Source: Aegilops tauschii subsp. strangulata (Eukaryota; Streptophyta; Magnoliopsida; Poales; Poaceae). From it: a stretch of DNA of 64,000 nucleotides. Where the stretch lies: positions 351,917,267 through 351,981,266 of the forward strand of contig NC_053040.3 in NCBI RefSeq assembly GCF_002575655.3, written 5' to 3'. Shown here piece by piece: positions 33,332-42,740 of the stretch. The position numbers were made by a program, and so were the translations under genes. The notes under the pieces were generated by a model that was given only the letters and a program-made list of their open reading frames with translations, was not told where the DNA came from and did no database searches. The stretch's first letter is position 1; each line of letters starts with the position of its first letter.

Positions 33332-36300
33332 CCTGATGCAGTAATAGGTAAGTTTTTGGTTAGGTCATTTACTGCAATCGTTCTTTTCGATACTGGTGAA
33401 TCGCATTCATACATATCAAGGGGATTTGTGGATAAGTTTAAGTTGCCCACCAAAGTTCTCAGAACACCTATGCTAGTAACCTTGCCAGGAGCAGAGTATA
33501 TGGCAAGCCAAGGATGTTTTCAGATGCCATTGGCCATTGGTAGGCATGTTTTCCCCTCAGACCTAATAATTTTGGAGTCGCAAGGTTTGGATGTGATTTT
33601 GGGAATGGATTGGCTATCGATGTATGGAGGAAACATCGATTGCGCCAGTAAGTCGATTTTGCTTACCACCCCAGAAGGAAAAAGGATCAAGTATGTATCC
33701 CGGCATATGCCGAAGAGGACTCAGGTGAATTCCTTATCAGGAGTTGTACAGGAGGAAGTACCAGTGGTGAAGGATTACCCGGATGTATTTCCAGAAGAGT
33801 TGCCAGGCATGCCACCAGATAGAGACATTGAGTTCTTGATTGAACTTTTGCCAGGCACAGGGCCAATATCTAAGAGACCGTACAGGATGCCCGCAAAAGA
33901 TTTGGAGGAAATTAAGAAGCAGATCAAGGAGTTACTGGATAAAGGCTATATTCGCCCAAGTTCGTCACCATGGGGATCACCAGTACTTCTAGTGGAGAAG
34001 AAAGATGGATCGTTGAGGATGGTTGTTGATTACCATGGATTGAATGAAGTGACCATCAAAAACAAGTACCCACTGCCGATGATCAATGATTTGTTTGACC
34101 GCCTACAAGGAGCTAAAGTATTTTCGAAGATCGATCTACGATCAGGATACCATCAGTTAAAGATTCGAGAGCAGGATATACCTAAGACGGCTTTTACCAA
34201 CAGATATGGATTGTATGAGTATACCGTTATGTCATTTGGTCTGACTAACGCACCTGCCTATTTCATGAACCTGATGAACAAAGTGTTTATGGAGTTTTTG
34301 GATAAGTTCGTCGTGGTGTTCATTGACGATATTTTAGTCTTTTCCAAGAATGAGGAAGAGCATGAGGAGCATTTGTGATTGGTACTTGAGAAGCTCAGAG
34401 AACATCAGTTATATGCCAAGTTCAGCAAATGTGAATTTTGGCTGAAGGAAGTTGGATTCCTTGGACATGTTATTTCTGGAAAAGGAATAGCAGTAGACCC
34501 CGCCAAAGTGGACACAGTAACAAGTTGGGAATCACCCACGTCAGTTGGAGAAATCCGGAGTTTTCTTGGACTTGCAGGATACTACCGGAGGTTCATCGAG
34601 AATTTCTCGAAGATCGCTAAGCCCATGACTGAGCTATTGAAGAAGGACACCAAATTCAATTGGACTGAGGATTGTGAAGCTAGTTTCCAAGAGTTGAAGA
34701 AACGATTGGTTACATCACCAGTGTTGATTCTACCAGATCAACGCAAGGATTATGAAGTATATTGCGACGCTTCTCGTCGATGACTTGGAGCAGTGCTTAT
34801 GCAGGAAGGAAGAATTGTGTCATATGCTTCACGACAACTTAAACCCCATGAGAAGAATTATGCTACGCATGATTTGGAGTTAGCAGCCGTGGTGCATGCG
34901 TTGAAGACATGGAGACATTTTCTCATCGGAAACCATTGTGAGGTGTACACGGATCACAAGAGTTTGAAGTATATTTTCACGCAGAAGGAGTTAAATCTCA
35001 GACAGAGGAGATGGTTGGAGCTTATTAAGGACTATGATATGAGATTGCATTATCACCCAGGAAAGGCTAACGTAGTAGCAGACCCGTTGAGCCGCAAGAG
35101 CCATGTCAACACCCTCATGACAGGAGAGTTACCTCAGGAGTTAGCCGAGGACCTTCGCGAGCTATGTTTGGAGATAGTCCCAAGAGGCTATTTAGCGACA
35201 CTGGAGATTCAGTCTACCTTGATGGAAAGGATCAGAGAAGCTCAGAAGGCAGACAAGGAGATTTACGAGATAAAGGAGAAGATGAGCAAAGGAAAAGCTA
35301 AGGGATTTCGTGAGGATGAGCACGATACCTTATGGTTTGAGGACCGCGTTTATGTGCCAAATGATCCGGAGATCAGGAAGTTGATTTTGCAAGAGGCCCA
35401 TGATTCACCGTACTCGATTCACCCAGGGATTACCAAGATGTATTTGGATCTGAAGAATACTTTCTGGTGGACCAGAATGAAGAAGGATATTGCGGAGTAT
35501 GTAGCAGTTTGTGATGTATGTCAGAGAGTGAAGGCAAAGCATCAGAAGCCAGCAGGATTACTACAACCATTACCGATACCCGAATGGAAGTGGGATAAAA
35601 TAGGCATGGATTTTATCACGGGATTGCCCAGGACTCGTTCAGGCTATGACTCAATATGGGTTGTAGTCGACCGTTTGACGAAAGTAGCTCATTTCATTCC
35701 AGTGAAGACCACTTACACCAGTGCTAAGTTGGCAAAGATATACATGACCAGGATCGTATGTTTGCATGGAGTTCCGAGGACCATTGTATCAGATAGAAGA
35801 ACCCAGTTTACCTCGATGTTTTGGAAGCAGTTACATGAAACATTGGGAACCAGGCTAGAATTTACTACAACCCTTCACCCACAGACAGATGGACAGACCG
35901 AGAGAGTCAATCAGATTTTGGAGGACATGTTGAGAGCTTGTGCACTAGATTATGGATCTAGTTGGGACGACAATTTGCCATATGCAGAGTTTTCTTACAA
36001 CAACAGTTATCAAACCAGTTTGAAGATTGCCCCTTTCAAAGCTTTGTACGGAAGAAGGTGTAGAACACCGTTGTTATGGGACGAAGTTGGAGACCGTCAG
36101 TTGTTTGGACCAGATTTGATTAAGGAGTCTGAACAGAGAGTGAGGTTGATTCACGATAGGCTCAAGGTAGCCCAGTCCAGGCGGAAGAGTTATGCGGATT
36201 CTAAACGAAAGGAGACAGTCCACGAAGTCGGAGACAGAGTTTATCTTCGAGTATCACCACTTCGAGGAGTGAAGCGCTTTGGAGTTAAGGGAAAGTTAGC

Positions 36301-36694
36301 GCCCCATTTTATCGGACCATACAGAGTTCTCGAACATATGGGAGAAGTTGCCTACAAGCTGGAATTGCCCGAAGGATTGTCAGGAGTTCATGATGTATTT
36401 CATGTTTCCCAGTTGAAGAAGTGCCACGCAGAGATGGCTGAGATACCACTGAGAGATACTGTGCCGCTGGAAGCGATTCAGCTGGAAAGTGATTTGACCT
36501 ATGAGGAGAAACCAGTTAAGATTCTTGAGTATGCCAGCTGAGTTACCCGCAGTAAGGTTATCCAGTTTTGCAAAGTCCAGTGGAGTCACCACACGGAAGA
36601 TGAAGCCACCTGGGAGCGAGAGGAAGATCTACGGAAGGACCACTCCCACCTGTTTTCTAGCCAACCCGAATCTCGAGGGCGAGATTCATCTTAA
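33332..36694 (+). pseudogene. pol: Gypsy pol (PR-RT-RH-IN-chromodomain) with in-frame stops
   Basis: One reading frame from the gag stop to TAA 36,692-36,694. Protease: [11 protein letters not shown] at ~33,385. RT: 33,880-34,380, with [20 protein letters not shown] and the catalytic VFIDDILVF (FIDD) at ~34,315. RNase H: YCDASRR at 34,760, [10 protein letters not shown] at ~34,960. Integrase: zinc finger ending [11 protein letters not shown] (~35,515), then [14 protein letters not shown] and TERVN for D-D-E. The tail FCKVQWSHHTEDEATWERE resembles a chromodomain. Three further in-frame stops break it: TGA 34,376-34,378 after EEHEEHL, TGA 34,781-34,783 in RNase H, TGA 36,539-36,541 before the tail. 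No frameshift is needed. Catalytic residues seen are intact. Confidence 0.9.
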
Positions 36695-36706
36695 GGGGGG
36701 TAGGTT
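36690..36706 (+). other. Polypurine tract
   Basis: AAGGGGGG at 36,693-36,700, six bases before the 3' LTR, overlapping the pol TAA. Primes plus-strand synthesis in this family. Confidence 0.8.
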
Positions 36707-39425
36707 TGTAACATCCCAAATTTTCAATTTGGAATGTTATACATAGATCATTCAATGCATAGCATATTTTTATTGCATTTTGACAAATCCTTGATAAATC
36801 CTAAGCAACTCAAGGACCCTAGGAGAGAGTTGGGGATTTTCTCGATTTTTCATATTTGATTTTATCAAATAATAAAACGAGGATTTTGGTTTTAATTATT
36901 TTCTCTCCGGAAAAATATTTCACATTAAAATAAATGAGAGGAGAAAATATGACTTCTCCAAAACAATTGAAATATTGGAGGAAAAATATTAAAATCATAT
37001 ATTGGATTTTATCCGGATTTTATTTGCAATTTTAATTGCATTAAAAAAATTGCACGTCTTCAAAACTGCATTTTTGTGTCAAAAACAAATGTTCACCCTG
37101 TTCTAATTATTTTAACTAGATGGGGAAAATTTGTTTTATCTTTTTTGGATTTTTATTTATTTTTCTGTGAATTTTTTTTGGCGGAATGTTTAAAAAAAAA
37201 CGCGCCGCGCCCGACCGGGCCGAGGCCCAGCCGAGCTGCCGGCCCAGCCGCGCCGTCTCCTCCGCGCGTACGCGAGCGCCGCCGCCCGAGTCCGCCCCGA
37301 GCACGGGAGCCGCCGCCGCCTTGCCCCTCCCCCAAGCAGCCTCCCCTCATAAATACCCCGCCGCCTCCCCCCTCTTCACCCCGTCCCCGCCTGAGCCGAG
37401 CCCCGCCGGAGCCGCGAGCGCCGCCGCCCGACTTCGCCGCCCGTCGCCGCCGCCAGAGCCCGCACCTCGCCGCCCCAAGCCCCGCCGCACCCCGCCGCCC
37501 TCGCCGTCCCTCGCCGAGCCCCCGCCGGAGCTCCGTTCCGACGAGGTACCGATCAGACGCCGTTGCCAGTTTTTAAAAAAAAAACCGTTCGTTTTTTTAA
37601 ACCCTAGATCGGTTTATTTTCTTCCGTTTTATTATTTAGTGAATGTTCACCGACCCGTTCGTTTTAACGAACGTGTTCGTCGGATTTTCATTGTTAACGA
37701 ACGTCCGTTCTTTAACCGTTCGTCAGTTTTCTTTTTTTCGTCAGATTTTTCCGCGATTATTTCAGATCTCGATTTCTGATCGGATCTTCGTTTCTGTTTA
37801 ACTTTTCGCTCGTTTATCGGAATCAGGCGATTCAAGAGCCTAGAGTTTCGTCTCGAAATTCTCTTTCCGTTTAACTTACTCAAACAAGTTTTTGCTACTG
37901 TAAAATTTGACCTAGATCCAGATTAGTAAACGAAGCTTGTTTCTTTCGCCGTTTGACTTTCGTTGCTTCGTTCGAGTTGATTCTTTTTGCAAACCGGAGT
38001 TCTTAAGTTGAACTTTCTGGTTGGATCTTTTATTCGAGTTTTACCTGTGCATTAGATGAGTACTTATTGTTTGCTTGTTTTTTTGCGATAGAGTACCCGG
38101 AGTGCGCCGCTTGTTACTTCGAATCTCTAGGTTTCGCGGATCATCAGCAAGGCAAGTAACACTTTGATCATACCTTTCCATACCCAGTTTTTATTGCATT
38201 AGATCAATCCTCAAACATTGCATGGTTAGGATCTAATTAAATAGTGGGTATTGGGAAGTAGTTGAGGTAGTACCTACTACCTGTTTTATTTATCAAACCC
38301 TTGGGAGTTACTTCTACGTTGCTATTATATTGCCATGCTATGCTCGTAGACGTGGATTGGGTTTGAGTGAAATTCATGACAGATGTGAGATTGTTAATAA
38401 TGGTTTACTTAAGGTGGCAACTAAAACTCACATCTGGGTGGATTGAGGCACCTGGAGAACCCAGTGTTGTCTGTTTGTATAAGGACCGCCACCCAGGCTC
38501 AAAGGGATCATAAGATTATTCATGCTAGAAACTTCCGTGTGCAGCCACAAGCTATTATGGGCTCTAGCATAGTTAAGTAGGTTACATGATCTCTTGAAGA
38601 GGTGGGCTAGCAGATGTAGGGGAAAGTAGGTGTAACTGTCCATCCGGAGTAAAGAGTGATTGTTTCTGAAAGACTGTGTCTCGGTCATCCGTTTCTCAAA
38701 CATCATGTAGTGTGAGAATCAAGCGGAGGCGATCGAGTCTTGTGGGGAAAAGTGCGCAAACCTCTGCAGAGTGTACAAACTAATCATGGTTAGCCGTGTC
38801 CCCGGTTATGGACAACTTGAGTATCTAGTACCTGGATTATCATGTGAATCTCATCACCATGTTACTTTAATTAACTTTGTTGGGTTAATGATGACTTTTA
38901 ATTGGGATTGAGATGCTGTCAACCATCTCAATGTTCAACAACCACCATGATAGTTAAATAAAATTTATTCCTTTGTAGTAGGGAAAAATTGGCTTTTCGC
39001 AAAACTTTAACCATAGAGCTTTCCACCAGCCAAATATGCATGTAGTATAGCATTATTATGTTCATTATTCTCTATGTGTTATTTTGCCAGCATATTCTAT
39101 GTGCTGACCCGTTTTCGGGCTGCAACGTTTCATGTTGCAGACTTTTCAGACGACGAGTAAGGTGCCTTAGGTCGTGGTCTTATGCTCAGTGATGCCGTTG
39201 GAGTTGATGGACTCACTTATCTTCCAAGTCTTCCGCTGTTATCGTACTTAGATGGCCTTAAGCCATATTTATCATACTTATTCTCTTTGGAGATATTCGA
39301 TGTAATAAGTGTGTGATTGCTACTCTGTTATAAATCCTCCATTTGTACTATGCGTGTCAGCATTACTGATCCAGGGATGACACTGGTGCACAGCAGCACA
39401 GACTATTTGAGGTCTGGTCGCTACA
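36707..39425 (+). repeat. 3' LTR of the Gypsy element
   Basis: 2,719 bp, nearly identical to the 5' LTR. Differences include a small indel in the GC-rich block near 37,230 and scattered transitions. Confidence 0.9.
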
Positions 39426-39430
39426 TTTTC

Positions 39431-39660
39431 CAGAGTCAGCTATCACACCCTTTTCGTGCCGCGTCAATGTACCCACTAGAAACAAGTTATACTTGTTCGG
39501 TTCAACCGCCTCCCTAGGTGTTTGGAGAGGAATTGGCCAGCGCGAGGCGCTTCTATAGGTGGGCAGGTGGCTTAAAACAAGGGAAAATGTGCGAACCAGC
39601 TAGATGAGGGAGGGAAGCTTCTACATTCGCAGGGGACATGGCATTGGCTATTGGGCGGCA
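39431..39660. other. Flank of the Gypsy insertion, no gene
   Basis: Contains a piece (TAGGTGGGCAGGTGGCTTAAAA, 39,556 on) similar to the start of the left repeat at 26,831. Nothing else recognised. Confidence 0.4.
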
Positions 39661-39661
39661 A

Positions 39662-39825
39662 CATGCGGTCATCCGGGTATGCCATAATACGAAGAGGCAT
39701 CCTATATCAGCAAGGACCAACTTCCCTACCGATAGCTCATCTAACAGAACTCCCAAGTTAACTGTGCTGAGGCTGGTGTAGTCATGAGATGGGTGACCGG
39801 ATGGGAAGTGGACTCGATGTTAACT
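39662..39825 (+). pseudogene. 5S rRNA-like fragment
   Basis: The 3' half (39,741-39,820) resembles plant 5S rRNA: CAGAACTCCCAAGTTAA, then GGCTGGTGTAGTCATGA, then GATGGGTGACC (39,788-39,798, the 5S box C region) and TGGGAAGT. The 5' half is diverged beyond ATGCGGTCATCC. It is too degenerate for a functional 5S gene and is a single isolated copy, so a 5S pseudogene, a 5S-derived SINE, or a Cassandra-type LTR fragment is likely. Confidence 0.6.
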
Positions 39826-39893
39826 AGAGGGATGGGTTACTGCAAAGGTTTATTATAAACCTTTGCAGCGACCCATCGGTCTAGTTAATATCG
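39815..39893. repeat. 79-bp hairpin with 38-nt arms
   Basis: Arms 39,815-39,852 and 39,856-39,893 pair at 33 of 38 positions around a TTA loop. The inner 12 bp (TGCAAAGGTTTA) pair perfectly. It overlaps the end of the 5S-like fragment. It could be a tiny foldback element or fused MITE ends. Confidence 0.8.
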
Positions 39894-40205
39894 ATGTCTT
39901 TGTTTTGTAATTTTTGACATTTTTGTTGTTGTTTGAACACATGTTAATCGAAGGTTTTTTGAACATAACGCATCCCAAGACATATATGCTTATGTGGCAT
40001 GGAGTTAATGAGGAGAGAGGTGTCTGTAGTAACATAATATGTTACCATAACGTAACGCGCACCAATGCAAAATGAGTCTACAACATAATAAATGAAGGCT
40101 TGCATGACACTACATTTATGTTACTACCCACTATGATGATAGTAACATAAACTAGTAACATGCATATGTTACTAGTCTAAATTACTACCCACTATGACTA
40201 GCCTT
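39894..40205. other. MITE-like remnant, no gene
   Basis: Contains GTAACATGCATATGTTACTAG-type sequence (40,150-40,175) and CTACCCACTATGACTAGCC. The reverse complement of this sequence recurs at 41,040-41,310, and a truncated end is at 27,435-27,465. Probably a Harbinger- or hAT-type MITE family; termini not resolved. Confidence 0.5.
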
Positions 40206-40326
40206 AGCATGGTTAATAATATAGCCAACTGATGGCTACAAGGAACCGCCATGTCATCTACAGCCATCATCTATATGCACTCATACAATAGTGTGGGCTA
40301 TAAGGTTGGCTATTAGTACATTAGTA

Positions 40327-40737
40327 CTCCCTCCGTCTAGGTGTGTAAGTCACCTAAGGTGGAGCAGCACAATCTAGGTGGCTGCGGATTGGAAGAGGCC
40401 AAAGTATCAGACCAAAAATTCCTCCTAAACCAAACGGAGATTAGCAATGAATCCCTAATTAATAGGGCTGCCGTTTCAGCCAACCCATGCAGGCCCATTG
40501 ACGCGCATGCAAACTAGGGTCAATCCCTCCCCTAATCAATGTGTTCCTTCTCTTCATGCATAGGTCACTCATTCTCTCCCGCATTAACTTCCTCCCCCGC
40601 GTGGTTCAGCCAAAAAAGTTGCTCGCTGATGAACGAGGCAGTGAGGGGAACGAGGACGGAATTTAATGCATTGCGCCTAAGTGTTTTCGGGAATATCTAA
40701 TTTTCGTAAGGTGACTTACACACCTAGACGGAGGGAG
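40327..40737. mobile_element. Stowaway-type MITE, 411 bp
   Basis: Perfect ~29-bp terminal inverted repeats starting CTCCCTCCGTCTAGG, with TA target duplications at 40,325-40,326 and 40,738-40,739. These are the hallmarks of Tc1/Mariner-derived Stowaway MITEs. No coding capacity; mobilised in trans in the family. Confidence 0.9.
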
Positions 40738-40834
40738 TACTTTTTTTCATCTTCTCTCTATCTCTTTCTTCACATTTATTGCATTTACCTAGGAATGAGT
40801 ATATAGCAAGGCTCTTGCATGAGAGCCGACTCCC

Positions 40835-41040
40835 CTTACTTTTTCACATCTCTCTCCTCCACATAGGCAAAAATGCCATGTAAGCGGGCTATAAGCCCAC
40901 TATTGTACTTGCACTTAGGGCAAGTATAATAGTGGGCTTATGGCCCGCTTACATGGCAAGAGCAAGTACAATAGTGGGCTTATAGCCCGCTTACATGGCA
41001 TTTTTGCCTATGTGGAGCAGAGAATGATGAAAAAGTAAGA
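40835..41040. repeat. Palindromic MITE cluster with perfect 55-bp arms
   Basis: 40,858-40,912 and 40,962-41,016 are exact reverse complements, and imperfect pairing extends ~25 bp further out. The 49-bp spacer contains a third, partial copy of the same AATAGTGGGCTTA...GCCCGCTTACATGGC unit. Looks like head-to-head insertion of related MITE ends. Confidence 0.9.
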
Positions 41041-41320
41041 CTAGTCACAATGGGTAGTAACTTAGACTAGTAACATGCATATGTTACTAGTCTATGTTAC
41101 TACCTCTATAGTGGGTAGTATGTGTGGTGTCATGCAACACTTCATTTATTAGGTTGTAGACTCATCTTGTCTTGGTATGTGTGAGGTTACAGTAACTAGT
41201 TTTGTTACCACATGCTTCTCTTTTCTCATTAATTCCTCGCCACATCATCTGTTTTGCCTTGAGATGTGTGATGTTACCATCTATGTTACTCTCACTGTGG
41301 GTACTCTAAGGGGAGTGGGC
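41041..41320. repeat. MITE-family sequence GGGTAGTAACTTAGACTAGT
   Basis: Inverted copy of the remnant at 39,940-40,205, with matching ends ACTAGTCACAATGGGTAGTA and ACTCTCACTGTGGGTACTCT that are themselves inverted. Likely a single ~270-bp MITE. Confidence 0.55.
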
Positions 41321-41499
41321 TCTCGTGCAAGAGCCTAGCTATATGCGGATTCCTAGAGAAATAGAATAAATGTGAAGAAAGAGAAAGAGAGAAGGTTGAA
41401 AAAAGTTCCACACTACTATATGAGTGACTATAAATGATGGCTATACATGAAATGGTAGCTTCTTATAGCCATCAGCTGGCTATACTATTAACCATGCTC

Positions 41500-41739
41500 T
41501 TAGTAGGTGACCTTGCACTTGGCTCTTCGCCTCTTCCAGAAGTCGAACAATAATGATGGTACTCCAATAGTACTTCTGGAAATCTGACACCAAATGAACT
41601 GCTGGACGTCCACTACTTGTAAGCAAAACTTTCTCCTCGTGCTGCGAGCCACCGCGCACACGTTGGCGAGGGAGAAGGCATAGTAAGCAAGCTTCTCGTC
41701 GTTCTGCGAGTTGCCGCATGTTGGCAAAAGGATGAACAA
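41500..41739 (-). CDS. Short ORF of unknown function, inverted copy of module Y
   Basis: 79-codon minus-strand frame ending RRRAKCKVTY, parallel to the ORF at 27,200-27,427. Frame length and stop are conserved although ~10% of bases differ. Function unknown, no domain recognised. Confidence 0.3.
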   Translation of the reverse strand: MFILLPTCGNSQNDEKLAYYAFSLANVCAVARSTRRKFCLQVVDVQQFIWCQISRSTIGVPSLLFDFWKRRRAKCKVTY

Positions 41740-42405
41740 AGCTCACATCAAAAAAAAGAGTGGAAGTACATAGATTCCCGACAACTGAGAAGGAGCAAGG
41801 AACCTCGTGGTGGAGAGTCTGCACTCATAATATTTTATATTATTCAGTGATATAAAATCAACCAATCATCTCCACAGTAGACCGGATGAGTACAAAACAC
41901 GGCAGCCCAGTGTAGTTATATCATACTACATGGCTAACCTACGCTATCACCATATTTATTGGCCTCAATGCGACACCTAGGTCTAGTAATCCACCAGCCC
42001 GTATCCCTTCTCGCTCCTCTTCTCTCTCAAAGTGCGGCGGGCTAGCGTTTTTGCCGTCTATTGAGGTCGGTTAACTCATCACATGTTAGCGACTCTTGGG
42101 TGGGATAGTTTTTTTGGTGGGTTTGGGGCAACTTGCTCCAATTTAACCCTCATGTTTGGATACTTTAGGGCTATTTTAGCCCCAACTAGCTCAAACTAAC
42201 TCTAACCCATGGATCCAAACAGGGTCAAAGTTAGTCTCGGAAAACGCATTAAGCCCTATATACATGGACAGACAGAGTACATGATACTAGCGAACGCTCA
42301 CTAGTAGTAGTAGTTCATTGGTTGGTTTAGATTTTTTATTCACTTGTTGTGCTGCTACCGTCCAATATTCGTGTGTGGTTGTTTCTAGAATAAAAAAAGG
42401 AGGCA
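41500..42405 (-). repeat. Inverted copy of the Z-X-Y repeat
   Basis: Reverse complement of modules found at 27,190-28,140: Y at 41,500-41,740, a shortened X at 41,745-41,825, Z at 41,826-42,405. Divergence is several percent. A deletion removes ~250 bp between X and Y. Confidence 0.8.
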
Positions 42406-42740
42406 CTCTCTCCTTTCCGGTTTATGGGGCTCATCTCAAAAAGTTTGTTTTTCCGTTTTATAACTCTCAATTCTACTACTTACCATCACATGTTCAGATT
42501 TCAAGGTGTATTAAATCACTGCATGCAAGGATGAAGAAAAAACTCACCAATGCATGTAGAAGTTCTTGGTCATTAAGTGGTCATGCATGCATGTGGTGTA
42601 ATTAATGCATCGGTTTACACAAATTTTTGAGAAAAACGAGAGTAGTACTTTTGCAAACTATGGAATTAATTCCACCATTCATCATCTACCTTGGTTGAAG
42701 AGATTTTGAAATTAAGCCCTATAAACTGGAAAGGAGGGAG
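42406..42740. mobile_element. Stowaway-like MITE, 335 bp
   Basis: Imperfect ~26-bp inverted ends CTCTCTCCTTTCCGGTTTAT and CTCCCTCCTTTCCAGTTTAT (right end read in reverse), with TA on the right but CA on the left. It sits at the edge of module Z, so it may mark the repeat boundary. Confidence 0.6.

Larger units (their letters stand above)
28536..39425 (+). mobile_element. Full-length Gypsy LTR retrotransposon, 10,890 bp
   Basis: Two ~2.72-kb LTRs (28,536-31,264 and 36,707-39,425) both start TGTAACATCCC and end GGTCGCTACA, and are flanked by an exact 5-bp target duplication TTTTC (28,531-28,535 and 39,426-39,430). A PBS for tRNA-iMet follows the 5' LTR and a purine tract precedes the 3' LTR. 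Order: extra ORF, gag, protease, RT, RNase H, integrase, chromodomain-like tail, which is Gypsy order. The tail and domain sequence point to a chromovirus, Tekay/Del-like. The LTRs differ at only about one position per 70-100 bp by eye, so insertion is recent, but pol contains in-frame stops. It is non-autonomous now. Confidence 0.95.
40206..41498. mobile_element. Composite TIR element with nested MITEs
   Basis: Ends are inverted repeats of ~38 bp with AGCATGGTTAATA(A/G)TATAGCC at the tips. Flanking CTT at 40,203-40,205 and 41,499-41,501 fits a 3-bp target duplication (TTA by a one-base shift, the PIF/Harbinger preference). Interrupted by the Stowaway at 40,327 and a palindromic MITE cluster at 40,835. 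No ORF. Confidence 0.65.

Noticed and set aside
39662..39825. Functional 5S rRNA gene
   Set aside because: The 5' half is unrecognisable, the 3' half has many mismatches, and there is no tandem array. Kept as a pseudogene-like fragment only.
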